Below are positions 44,301-52,064 of a stretch of DNA of 64,000 bases, in pieces (within the stretch, counting starts at the first letter, position 1; each line of letters starts with the position of its first letter). The notes under the pieces were generated by a model that made no database searches, was not told the DNA's origin, and was given only the letters and a program-made list of their open reading frames with translations. The translations under genes were made by a program, and so were the position numbers. The DNA lies in contig NZ_CP108529.1 of assembly GCF_036002945.1 (NCBI RefSeq), positions 682,001 through 746,000 of the forward strand. The letters are read 5' to 3'. The DNA is from Streptomyces sp. NBC_01224. GTDB taxonomy: Bacteria > Actinomycetota > Actinomycetes > Streptomycetales > Streptomycetaceae.

Positions 44301-47300
44301 CCGGACGCCGCCATCGGATACTCCTCCGGCGAGTCGGCTGCCCTGATGGCTCTGGGTGCCTGGCAGGACGCCGCGGGGCTGTACGAAGCCACCAGGGACA
44401 GCGGTCTGTTCACGACGGAACTCACCGGTGAACTCCGGGCGGTCCGGCGTGCATGGGAACGTGTGGGCGTCCAGGGCTCCCGCTGGTCGAGCTACCTGGT
44501 CAGCGCGCCCCTCAACACGGTTCGTACCGAACTCGCGGCCGAACCCGCAGTCCACCTGATGGCGGTGAACGCACCCGGCGTATGCGTCATCGGCGGCGAG
44601 TCGCGGGCGTGCGCGGCCGTCGTGGCCCGGCTCGGCGCCGGCCGCGCGATCGCGATCGACTACGACATGGCCGCCCACGCACCGGAGTTGGCCGACGTTC
44701 GCGACAAGTGGCGCCAGGTCCACCACCGTCCCACCACCGAAGTGCCCGGAGTACGGTTCTACAGCGGAGCCACCGGGCAGTCGTACTCCCCGACGCCCGA
44801 GCGAGTCGCCGAAGCACTGACCGCGCAGGGCCTCGACACCATCGACTTCGCGGGTACCGTCGAACAGGCGTGGACCGATGGGGTCCGGATCTTCGTCGAG
44901 CACGGGCCGCGCAGCCTGTGCACCGGCTGGATCAAGCGCGTGCTCGGCGACCGGGACCACGTGGCCGTCGCTCTGGACGCCCCGCACGACCAGGGGCTGC
45001 GGCAGCTGTGTCTCGCGGTGGCCGAACTCGTCGTCGCCGGGGTGCCGGTGCGTGCCCACGAACTCTTCGCACAGCTCGGGAGGGCTGCCGTGGACCTCAC
45101 CACCCCCGGTCCCACCGTCACGGTGACCGTGCCCGGGACTCCGCGTCTGACGTCCCCGGAGGCGTCCGCGGTGACCATGCCCAGGGCCCCCGAGCTGGCA
45201 CCGGTGCCGGACCTGGAGGCCGACCGGCCCGGCACACCGGCAGTCACCGCGTCCTCCCCCGGTGCCGTGCGGCGACCGCTGCCGGAGGGACAGCCGACCG
45301 GTCGGCCCTCGGAGCCACAACCGGCGAGCGTCCGTGCCCTGGTCGCCCGGCAGAGCCGCCGGGCGATCGCGCTCCACCAGGAGATCACGGCCAGGCACAC
45401 CGAGGCCCATCAGCGATTCCTGCGGATGTCGGCCCAGGCGGTCACCTTGCTGACACGCGCCGGGGCAGGGGGCAGGACGCCCGCGTTCCCCGTACAGATG
45501 CCCGGTCCCACGACGCCGCGCCCGGTCGCTCCCACCGTTGCCGGGCCGCTGCCGTCCCCACGACCCGAGTACGTTCCCGCCACTCGGCCGAAGCCTGTAC
45601 CGAGGTCTCCACACGGACCGCTGCCAGGACCGAAGTTCGACCGCGCCCAGCTCGAACATCTCGCCTCCCGGCAGATCTCCGCGCTCTTCGGCGCACGGTT
45701 CGCCGCACAGGACGCGTACGCGGTGCAGACCCGGATGCCCGCACCGCCCATGCTGCTCGCCGACCGCGTCACCGGCATCGACGCGGTACCGGCGGCGCTC
45801 GTCGAGCCCGGACCAGTACACGCCGACGGAACGATCTGGACCGAGACCGACGTCCGCCCCGACAGCTGGTATCTCGATGCCACGGGCCGCATGCCGACCG
45901 GTCTGATGGTCGAGGCCGGCCAGGCGGACCTGCTTCTGCTCAGTTGGCTCGGCGTCGACCTCCTCAATCGGGGCGAGCGCGTCTACCGGCTGCTCGGCTG
46001 CGAGTTGACGTTCCACGGCAGCCCGCCCGAAGCGGGGGACACGCTGCGCTACGAGATCCACATCGACGGCCACGCCGAACACGACGGCGTCCGGCTTTTC
46101 TTCTTCCGCTACGACTGCCACGTGGACGGCGAACTCCGGCTCAGCGTCCGCAAGGGCCGGGCCGGGTTCTTCACCCCGGCCGAACTCGGCGGCAGCGGTG
46201 GTGTGCGGTGGGACCCTGCCGACTGCCGGCCCGGCGACGCACTGCCGCTCGACCCGCCCGCGGTGCGCTGCGAGCTGACCGGCTTCACCGCGGAGCGGGT
46301 ACGGGCCCTGGCGGAGGGGCGGCCCGCGGACTGTTTCGGTCCCGGCTGGGAGACGACCGCGGCCCACGTCCGCTCCCCCGGGATCGGCGGCGGTCGGCTG
46401 CGTCTGCTGCACGAGGTCACCGTGTTCGACCCGTCCGGAGGACCGTGGGGCCGCGGCTACCTGCGCGCCGAGACGCCCGTCTCGCCGGACGACTGGTTCT
46501 TCGCGGGGCACTTCAAGAACGATCCCTGCATGCCTGGCACCCTGATGCTCCAGGGCGGCCTCCAGGCGATGGCGTTCTACCTGGCGGCCATGGGCTTCAC
46601 CGTGGACAGGGACGGATGGCGCTTCGAGCCCGTCGACAACGCCCCCTGCTCGGCCAGTTGCCGTGGCCAGGTGACCCCGGACAGCCACCGGATCGTGTAC
46701 GAGGTGTTCGTGCGCGGTGTCTCGTCCGGGCCGCTGCCGACGCTGCACGCCGATGTCCTGGGAACCGTGGACGGGGTCAAGGCGTTCCATGGCAGTGACG
46801 TGACGTTGCGGCTGGTGCCCGACTGGCCGCTGTCGCACTGGCGGCGGTCGGGCCCGTCCACCGTACAGACCGGAGGTGCTCCGGTGCCGCTCGCCACGCT
46901 CGGCGGGCTGGCCGGACACCGCGAGAACGGACCGGTGGCCGCGGTGGACGGATTCTCCTTCGGCTACGCCTCCTTACTGGCGTGCGCGTGGGGCCGGCCG
47001 AGTGAGGCGTTCGGCGCCGCGTACGAGCCCTTCGACGGCACCCGCAAGGTCGCACGCCTGCCCGGCCCCCCGTACCACTTCATGAGCCGTATCGCCGGGG
47101 TGGACGGCCCGCAGGGCGGCATGCGGGAGGGCAGCAGCGTCGTCGCCGAATACGACGTGCCCGCCCTGGCCTGGTATTTCGAGCAGAGCGGCGGTCATAC
47201 GATGCCGTTCGCCGTCCTCCTGGAGACCGCGCTGCAACCGTGCGGGTGGCTGGCCTCGTACGTAGGCAGCGCGCTGACCACCGGCACGGACCTGTTGTTC

Positions 47301-48113
47301 CGCAACCTCGACGGCTCGGGAACCGTCACCGGCGAGGTCACCCCCGCGACCCGGACGGTACGCACCCACGCCGAACTGACCCGTATCTCCCGCAGCGGTG
47401 ACATGATCATCGAGTCGTTCGAGGTCCGGTGCACGGCCGACGGTAAACCGCTCTTCGAGCTGTCCACGGTGTTCGGATACTTCCCGCCCTCGTCCTTCGA
47501 CAACCAGGCCGGCCTCGCGGTGTCGGCGCAGGACCGGGCCCGTCTCGACGAACCCTGCAGTCACACCGTCGACCTCACCGCCCGGCCCGCCCGCTACTGC
47601 GCAGGCCCGGTGCGCCTGCCCGGCCCCATGCTTCTGATGCTCGACCGCATCACCGGTTACTGGCCGGACGCGGGCAGCGCGGGGCTCGGCCGACTGCGGT
47701 CGGAGAAGGACGTGGATGCGGGCGAGTGGTTCTTCAGGGCTCATTTCTTCCAGGACCCGGTGCAGCCGGGCTCATTGGGTATCGAGGCCATGTGCCAGCT
47801 GCTCCAGTACTACCTGCTCGAACGCGGCATGACCGCGGGTGTCCCGCATCCCCGGTTCGAGCCGGTGCTACCCGACCGCGAGATTACCTGGACGTACCGC
47901 GGTCAGATCACCCCGGCCAACCGGCTGATCAGGGTGGAGATGGAGATCCTGGAGGCCGGCAGGGACGCACGAGGCCCCTATGCGACCGCGGAGGCGTCGT
48001 TGTGGGGCGACGACACGTGCATCTATCTCGTACGCGGGCTGGGCATGCGCGTGGTGCCCGGAGACGGTCCAGCGGCATTCCGGGCGGGGGACCTACCAGT
48101 ACTCCAGATGTAG
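41400..48113 (+). CDS. pfaC: PfaC-like synthase, KS-CLF-AT-DH-DH
   Basis: The protein is 2237 residues, starting 88 bases after the previous gene. KS (about 5-445) has Cys193, His328 and His364. A chain-length-factor-like domain (about 490-790) has Glu652 where KS has Cys. AT (about 880-1220) has Ser975 in GYSSGESAAL. A linker with helices (about 1313-1350) follows, then two FabA-like double-hotdog DH regions (about 1425-1810 and 1830-2225). Their active His residues are His1704 (AGHFKNDPCMPG) and His2115 (RAHFFQDPVQPG). FabA-like DHs create and isomerise double bonds, giving skipped unsaturation in PUFAs. Order and content match myxobacterial Pfa3 except that the terminal AGPAT domain is absent. 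Residue 1859 is encoded by TTA, so full-length product should depend on bldA. The chain length and unsaturation pattern cannot be predicted from sequence. Confidence 0.92.
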   Translation: MGFEPIAIVGRGCVLPDALDPDTFWNNIAAGRNSLSAVPDGRWRLPHHWAMGSVDEHLDRTWTDVGGYVRGFESAFDPSGFRIAPERILALDPLFQWVMYGARQALTEAGREGPLPRAGLVLGNLSFPTAAGSAFAEHVWLSAQPPSLRDALLTGVRRRRPDARNRFSSGLPAHLAAQALGLGAGAWALDAACASSLYAIKLACDRLHDGTADLMVAGAVNRVDNLYLHVGFCGLSAVSRTGRSRPFHQDADGLMHGEGAGFVALVRLSEALTADLPVLGVIRGIGLSNDGRGGGLLSPAEEGQVRAMRLAYATADIAPETVSLVECHATGTPLGDAVEARSMARIYAAGDDVPIGSAKSNVGHLLASAGVAGLLKVLGAMRTGIRPATLGAERPITGLRGTPLRVLTAPEPWPGPRRAAVSAFGFGGTNAHLIVDFPDGDPVFAVPASARAVPDALVPDSATLTYSGSLAPESSDRPTPGVPVPESQGGRTPVAIVALGARVGDGTSAEDFRRAVLGGERRGPATEIAVELTDLSFPPLALEQTLPQQLLVFEAAREAVRAVSLPRERTMVVIGMGVDPGVARSGARWRLPHWLEHAGPTAVAESPAHAQDAFAPPMTADRVVGSLPNLMANRISTQLDLAGPGFAVSAEEASGLVALDLAARAVRAGEADAALVGAADLSCEPVHRAALRELGHEADPGDAAVVLVLKPLDAARRDGDTVIALLDEESTGEPDMVIGDGSDAAFDPASTFGRAHAAQGLVSVAVAATALQHRAVPRPDEPADTGASPRTAAAVVSPLEGPPARARLRAGDARPWLRGPAPRLHLFSGGDRREVLAALESGVESSDGPARLALVIQDDVELPGRKEAARRWLTEGGIRPADVLYRDEPVKGQTAFVYTNGSASYPGMGHALMLALPSLGETVRAEHGPVGARVRSRSAAGVLDQIWGAAKLATVHTVLTRQLLGLRPDAAIGYSSGESAALMALGAWQDAAGLYEATRDSGLFTTELTGELRAVRRAWERVGVQGSRWSSYLVSAPLNTVRTELAAEPAVHLMAVNAPGVCVIGGESRACAAVVARLGAGRAIAIDYDMAAHAPELADVRDKWRQVHHRPTTEVPGVRFYSGATGQSYSPTPERVAEALTAQGLDTIDFAGTVEQAWTDGVRIFVEHGPRSLCTGWIKRVLGDRDHVAVALDAPHDQGLRQLCLAVAELVVAGVPVRAHELFAQLGRAAVDLTTPGPTVTVTVPGTPRLTSPEASAVTMPRAPELAPVPDLEADRPGTPAVTASSPGAVRRPLPEGQPTGRPSEPQPASVRALVARQSRRAIALHQEITARHTEAHQRFLRMSAQAVTLLTRAGAGGRTPAFPVQMPGPTTPRPVAPTVAGPLPSPRPEYVPATRPKPVPRSPHGPLPGPKFDRAQLEHLASRQISALFGARFAAQDAYAVQTRMPAPPMLLADRVTGIDAVPAALVEPGPVHADGTIWTETDVRPDSWYLDATGRMPTGLMVEAGQADLLLLSWLGVDLLNRGERVYRLLGCELTFHGSPPEAGDTLRYEIHIDGHAEHDGVRLFFFRYDCHVDGELRLSVRKGRAGFFTPAELGGSGGVRWDPADCRPGDALPLDPPAVRCELTGFTAERVRALAEGRPADCFGPGWETTAAHVRSPGIGGGRLRLLHEVTVFDPSGGPWGRGYLRAETPVSPDDWFFAGHFKNDPCMPGTLMLQGGLQAMAFYLAAMGFTVDRDGWRFEPVDNAPCSASCRGQVTPDSHRIVYEVFVRGVSSGPLPTLHADVLGTVDGVKAFHGSDVTLRLVPDWPLSHWRRSGPSTVQTGGAPVPLATLGGLAGHRENGPVAAVDGFSFGYASLLACAWGRPSEAFGAAYEPFDGTRKVARLPGPPYHFMSRIAGVDGPQGGMREGSSVVAEYDVPALAWYFEQSGGHTMPFAVLLETALQPCGWLASYVGSALTTGTDLLFRNLDGSGTVTGEVTPATRTVRTHAELTRISRSGDMIIESFEVRCTADGKPLFELSTVFGYFPPSSFDNQAGLAVSAQDRARLDEPCSHTVDLTARPARYCAGPVRLPGPMLLMLDRITGYWPDAGSAGLGRLRSEKDVDAGEWFFRAHFFQDPVQPGSLGIEAMCQLLQYYLLERGMTAGVPHPRFEPVLPDREITWTYRGQITPANRLIRVEMEILEAGRDARGPYATAEASLWGDDTCIYLVRGLGMRVVPGDGPAAFRAGDLPVLQM

Positions 48114-48376
48114 ATCGTGATCCCGATGGCTGGGCGGTGCCCCGTCGGCAGAAGTCACCCGTCTGCAAGGAGTTCGGATCGTGCATCAGATGCAGTACCG
48201 CGCAGTTCCTGCACGAGATGGTGCTGGAGGCGGTACGGCATCTACGTCGTGGTGTTCGATGCCGACCGCGACCATGTCCCGGTCTTCACCGCGTCCGGGA
48301 CGTGGGTCGGTGAGGCGGCCGGCCCCGACGCGATCGGCGGCCTGATCGACGCCTGCGAGAACGGTGCTGCGTCCCG

Positions 48377-48557
48377 ATGACGACCGCCGGCTCGCCGCGC
48401 ACCGTCCTGGAGCGGTTCCTCGCCGGCCAGCCGCGCGGGATCGTAACCCACCGACGAAAACGCCGCCGCCCGGCGCGCCCAGGGCACCGACGCCCAGGTC
48501 GGTATGGACCTCAGCAGCGACCAGTTCCTCGTGGTCACCAACACCACCACCGAGTAG
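48377..48557 (+). pseudogene. Small conserved gene, broken copy 1
   Basis: ATG 48377 overlaps (ATGA) the stop of an upstream gene remnant that ends LIDACENGAASR. It begins with the pattern TPRT-like, LERFLAGQP, then shifts frame, and ends MDLSSDQFLVVTNTTTE-stop. Start-to-stop length is 181 bases, not a multiple of three, so one frameshift separates the ends. A second copy is at 50363. The upstream remnant (about 48240-48380, YVVVFDADRDHVPVFTASGTW) is a partial gene of unknown family. The two-part layout of hydrophobic leader-like start and short Thr-rich end resembles a peptide precursor, but no modification gene is seen. Confidence 0.4.
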
Positions 48558-48767
48558 CACCGCATCCCCGAGCGCCGCGCCCGACCTTCCCGGCCGGGCG
48601 CGGCGCTCCAGTGTTCGGCGTCCATCACCAGCGACCAGGAGGCCACCCTCGTGCGCCCGATCTGCCTGATCCCGTTCGGCGACCTCCGCTTCCCCCACCT
48701 CAACGGCTTCCACCCACGCGCATCCGCGAAGCCCGCGCGAACGGCTGGCTCGGCGAGCGTTGCCGGG

Positions 48768-49211
48768 TCAGTGCCAGTCGCTGATCTTCACGTCGCGCGG
48801 CTCGGGGGCTCCTTCCCCGGTCTCAAGGAGCCGCTTGAGGCTCATCAGGAAGACGGCCCATTTGGTGCTGCAGTGGTGCATGAACTCGACCGGCTCACGC
48901 CAGCCCTCGTGCTTGAACAACACGATCGTGTAGTCGCCGTCCTGTCGGAGGTCCCACTGCACGCTGGTGCCGATCCACTCCTGCGGTCCGTCCACGACGT
49001 CCCAGCGGACGAGCCGGCCCGGATCGAGCCCGGTGACCTTCATGTCGAACCCGCCCGGCCCGAACCGGAACTCGATCACGCCGCCGAGGTCGGTCTCCCC
49101 CGACGTCTTCTCGGTCCACCAGCCGGACAGGCCGTCCAGGGTGGTGAGCGCGTCGTACACCTGCTCCGGCGAGGACTGCTCGACTCCGATGCGGTGAAGG
49201 ATGTCTGCCAT
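48768..49211 (-). CDS. SRPBCC/AHSA1-domain protein
   Basis: The 147-residue protein has the START-like fold: an opening strand ILHRIGVEQSSPEQVYDALTTLDGLSGWWTE, middle strands GGVIEFRFGPGGFDMKVTGLDPGRLVRW, and a C-terminal helix WAVFLMSLKRLLETG. AHSA1-like proteins bind hydrophobic ligands or act as stress co-factors; none has a fixed reaction. It is the last gene of a three-gene operon, 14 bases after the ArsR gene. Confidence 0.85.
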   Translation of the reverse strand: MADILHRIGVEQSSPEQVYDALTTLDGLSGWWTEKTSGETDLGGVIEFRFGPGGFDMKVTGLDPGRLVRWDVVDGPQEWIGTSVQWDLRQDGDYTIVLFKHEGWREPVEFMHHCSTKWAVFLMSLKRLLETGEGAPEPRDVKISDWH

Positions 49212-49225
49212 CTCCGTGTTCCTCT

Positions 49226-49579
49226 CTACTGCTTCTTCTCGGTCTCGTTGTTTGTGTCCTTGCCGCGCTGGATCGTCTCGGCGATGCGCTTGATGCGCTG
49301 GAGACGGGAGCCCCAGGCAGCTCCGACGTCGGCGAGTTGGGCGACGGCGCGGGCGAGCTGGGCCTGATCGACGCGGAACTGCTTCTCGCGGCCGGCGGTG
49401 GTGGCGTGCACCAGGCCGACCCGGTCGAGGACGACGAGGTGCTTCGCCACCGCCTGACGGGTCACCGGCAGGTGCTCGCTCAGGCTGGTCGCCGTCCCGC
49501 TGCCTTCGCTCAGCAACAGGTCGAGCATCCGGCGCCGGGTCGGGTCACCGACCGCCGACCAGAGGTCGTCGTCCACCAT
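49226..49579 (-). CDS. ArsR-family regulator (AHSA1-associated type)
   Basis: The 117-residue protein has a winged HTH: LWSAVGDPTRRRMLDLLLSEGSGTATSLSEHLPVTRQAVAKHLVVLDRVGLV, then the wing TTAGREKQFRVD. There are no metal-binding cysteines. ArsR regulators of this non-metal group are commonly encoded with AHSA1-domain partners, as here on both sides. It likely represses its own operon through the twin sites at 50060-50124. Confidence 0.9.
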   Translation of the reverse strand: MVDDDLWSAVGDPTRRRMLDLLLSEGSGTATSLSEHLPVTRQAVAKHLVVLDRVGLVHATTAGREKQFRVDQAQLARAVAQLADVGAAWGSRLQRIKRIAETIQRGKDTNNETEKKQ

Positions 49580-49584
49580 CACGC

Positions 49585-50046
49585 TTATGCACCCGCTCCG
49601 ACCTTCGCGGCGTACGCCGGCAGCCGCGGCAGGTAGAAGTCCCAGCCGGTGACGTGCTCGGCGTACTTGGCGGCGGCCTTCGCCTCGTCCCAGCCGCGCT
49701 CCCGGAAGCCGCTCTCGGTCATCCGCAGGAGCGTCCCTGTCCCGGCGGGCTCGAGTTCGAAGACGACCAGGTTCGAGTTGCCCGGGGCGGCCGACTCCCC
49801 CTCGTCGTGGGTCCACCGGAAGGAGAAGCGCCGCGGCGGCACGGCGTCGACGACCGCGAACTGCACCCAGGTGCCTCCCTGCGAGAAGTCCCCGAAACCG
49901 ATCCGCCCCGCTCCCCCGGGCACGGCCGGGAACTCCGCCTCGTCCGGCCACCACTCGCGTAGGTGCTCGGGACTGCTCACCACGTCGAAGACGACCTCGG
50001 GTGAGGCGTCGATGTGGATCTCCCGCTCGATCGTTCCGAGTTCCAT
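49585..50046 (-). CDS. SRPBCC/AHSA1-domain protein
   Basis: The 153-residue protein is the first gene of the operon. It has the family opening ELGTIEREIHIDASPEVVFDVVSSPEHLREWWPDEA, middle GDFSQGGTWVQFAVVDAVPPRRFSFRW, and C-terminal AEHVTGWDFYLPRLPAYA. It is clearly a different paralogue from the one at 48768. Ligand unknown. ATG 50046 follows GAAGGTGG. Confidence 0.85.
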   Translation of the reverse strand: MELGTIEREIHIDASPEVVFDVVSSPEHLREWWPDEAEFPAVPGGAGRIGFGDFSQGGTWVQFAVVDAVPPRRFSFRWTHDEGESAAPGNSNLVVFELEPAGTGTLLRMTESGFRERGWDEAKAAAKYAEHVTGWDFYLPRLPAYAAKVGAGA

Positions 50047-50059
50047 GCCTGCCACCTTC

Positions 50060-50124
50060 TGCAACGTTTGGTTGCGCATCAATCTAGCCGACCTCCTCAG
50101 GCATGTGCAACCGTTAGTTGCGCA
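50060..50124. promoter_or_regulatory. Twin ArsR-type operators upstream of the AHSA1-ArsR-AHSA1 operon
   Basis: Two related 19-base sites, at 50060-50078 and 50106-50124, share the pattern TGCAAC-n5-GTTGCGCA (spacers GTTTG and CGTTA). They are 46 bases apart, about four and a half helical turns. The first overlaps the ribosome-site end of the leader. This is suited to autorepression by the operon's own ArsR protein. Confidence 0.7.
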
Positions 50125-50362
50125 ATGACGCCCCTCTTCCTGCCCATGATTTCCGAGCGAGTCCGCGCCGAGCTGAACCGGATCGCCGCTCGCAAGAAGC
50201 GCCCGCCCAGCAGGGCGCCCGGCCGCCGGGCGGGCCCGACGTATGGCCCGGTTGACGGTCGCGAGTGACAAAGGAGCGGAGCTGATGGCGAGCAAGCGCA
50301 GGACCAGCCCGGCGGGGTCGACGAATGATCTGCGACGCCTTCGAGAACGGCGGTCACCCCCG

Positions 50363-50535
50363 ATGACAACCACCGCCACCCCGCGCACCGCCCTGGAGCG
50401 GTTCCCCGCCGGCCACCCCTGCGGCAGCCGGCCCGCCGACGAATACGCCGCGGTCCAGCACGCCCAGGGCACGGACGCCGCATGGACCTGAGCAGCGACC
50501 AGTTTTTCGTGGCCACCAACGCCACCACCGAGTAA
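50363..50535 (+). pseudogene. Small conserved gene, broken copy 2
   Basis: It matches copy 1 in layout. The upstream remnant ends DAFENGGHPR and overlaps the ATG as ATGA. It starts MTTTATPRTALERFPAGHP, carries HAQGTDA, and ends MDLSSDQFFVATNATTE-stop in a shifted frame. Start-to-stop length is 173 bases, again not a multiple of three. Flanking DNA is also similar to copy 1 (about 48350-48620 versus 50334-50598). Confidence 0.4.
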
Positions 50536-50604
50536 CACCCCTGACGCCGCGGAGCGCCGTCCCGACCTTGCCGACCGGGGGCGGCGCTCCGGACGTCTCC
50601 ACCC

Positions 50605-50889
50605 CTATGTGCCTGGAGGCTCCGTGACACCCGACGTGTTCATCGACTCCTTCGGCGCCCGCCGGCAGGACGCTCCCCACCCCGCTACCGCGCCGCCGCC
50701 CTCGGCATCAACCTCACGAACGAGCTGCTGAACCCGCCGGACGCCCCGGGAAAGCCAGTTACTCATAGGCACGGGACGATGCACACCGACTCCGGTCCCA
50801 CCGCCCATCTGCAAGGCAGGGATGTGGGCGAAGGCGCGCTCCACCTGCTCCGAGACGAGCGGCGTACGGGAGGGAATCAGGTACGGCAT
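50605..50889 (-). CDS. Small hypothetical protein
   Basis: The protein is 94 residues from ATG 50889, preceded by GGAGATCC. The start MPYLIPSRTPLVSEQVERAF looks coding, but the second half is Arg/Gly/Ala-rich and may be out-of-frame decay, since it runs antisense to sequence downstream of copy 2. It may be a truncated gene. No family recognised. Confidence 0.35.
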   Translation of the reverse strand: MPYLIPSRTPLVSEQVERAFAHIPALQMGGGTGVGVHRPVPMSNWLSRGVRRVQQLVREVDAEGGGAVAGWGASCRRAPKESMNTSGVTEPPGT

Positions 50890-51018
50890 ACGGATCTCCT
50901 CACAGAGCGGTCACCGCGTGGATCACTGCGACTCCCCCGCAGGGTGCGGCCACGAGCCTGTGGACAGAGCCAGGAGACTTCTCCCCTCCTGGAAACGGAC
51001 GAACTGTCCGACCAAGGG

Positions 51019-51288
51019 CTATACCGGTACCCTCCGGGCCCCGTGCCGCGTGAGGGCCTGCCTCACTCGTTCATGGGCTCTGCGCGGTACTAGGACCGGC
51101 CGCTCCTGCACCTTGACCAGCAGACCGCTGCTCGCGAGATCGCGGAGGATCTGTCGCGTGTGCTTTTCCTCTGCCTCATGACCGGCGTCGCGCAGTGCGG
51201 TAAGCGCGCGCTGGGTGTCCCATAGGCCGCGAAGCGCGCGGATCGCCTTCTCCAGACTGACGCGCTGGCTCGGTCGGTGATCGCTCAC
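51019..51288 (-). CDS. Small helical protein, possible winged-helix DNA-binding
   Basis: GTG 51288 follows GAGGGG by 7 bases and gives 89 residues. The helices VSLEKAIRALRGLWDTQRALTALRDAGHEAEEKHTRQILRDLASSGLLVKV followed by a basic tail resemble a small winged-helix protein where a recognition helix (HTRQILRDLASSGLL) precedes a wing. Family unknown. It sits just downstream of the hypothetical gene at 51375 on the same strand. Confidence 0.55.
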   Translation of the reverse strand: MSDHRPSQRVSLEKAIRALRGLWDTQRALTALRDAGHEAEEKHTRQILRDLASSGLLVKVQERPVLVPRRAHERVRQALTRHGARRVPV

Positions 51289-51374
51289 GGGTAACCCCTC
51301 AATGTCAGGCGCTGTGCGTCTCATGGTCGCTACGCAGGCAGGCGACGTACGCGCCTGACGTCCAACGCCGTGTG

Positions 51375-52064
51375 TTACACGGCGACCGTGCAAAGCCAGC
51401 CGACGTGGCGGAGAACGGGCACCACGCGTAGGTGGGTGAAGGCGATCACGGGTGTCTCATCGTCCTCGACCGGGAAGGACAAGGCGTGCTGGATACGTAT
51501 ATCGTCCTGCGGATCATCCACGTCGTACCCAGGAACGTCGACACGGCCGCCGGCCGAGTGCAGAGCAACGCCCGGACGCGCGGTCAGGTCACGCAGCTGC
51601 TGGAGACCGTACTTGGCCGCCAGCTGAGCCGTGGTGAGGGACTTCTTGATCCTGGGGCGTTCCCCGTCCACCCAGGCAGGGAAGGCCATGATGCGCAGGG
51701 TGGTTGTGTTTCCCGGCGCGCGAGCGATGCCGACACGCAGCCGGTTGTGCAGGTTGGATAGCGCCGCGGGGATTTCGGGGACGACCGTGGGCTGGTAGAG
51801 CACGAGGTCTCGTTCGCCGTTGTCCCAGCGGGTGTCGTGCACTGTCAACAACGGGCGGTCGGGAAGGCGTAGTTCCCACTCAACGGCCGGGCCCTTCGCT
51901 GAGACCCCAGTGCAAGTTGTACCCGGCTTCTCATGCAGGGAGGTGCCGCGCTCCAGGGTGAGATCGCCCACGAGCCTCATGATCTGTGCTCCACCTCCGC
52001 GTATGGCGACATATGCCCGGTGATGTGCGTCGGGCGCATAGAACGTACCGCTTGCGGCGTTCAC
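51375..52064 (-). CDS. Hypothetical protein
   Basis: The 229-residue protein has a regular mixed alpha/beta character (MRLVGDLTLERGTSLHEKPG, LRVGIARAPGNTTTLRIMAFPAWVDGE) and no membrane segment. The GTG start at 52064 lacks a clear ribosome site, so the N-terminus may be shorter. I do not recognise it. It and the small gene downstream may form an operon of an accessory or phage-derived segment. Confidence 0.55.
   Translation of the reverse strand: MNAASGTFYAPDAHHRAYVAIRGGGAQIMRLVGDLTLERGTSLHEKPGTTCTGVSAKGPAVEWELRLPDRPLLTVHDTRWDNGERDLVLYQPTVVPEIPAALSNLHNRLRVGIARAPGNTTTLRIMAFPAWVDGERPRIKKSLTTAQLAAKYGLQQLRDLTARPGVALHSAGGRVDVPGYDVDDPQDDIRIQHALSFPVEDDETPVIAFTHLRVVPVLRHVGWLCTVAV

Noticed and set aside
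43788..46919. 1043-codon minus-strand ORF opposite the PfaC-type gene
   Set aside because: Antisense shadow; low-complexity Arg/Gly/Asp/Val composition and no domain.
48377..50535. Lanthipeptide, lasso or graspetide cluster around the small peptide-like genes
   Set aside because: No modification enzyme, protease or dedicated transporter is next to either copy, and both copies are frameshifted.
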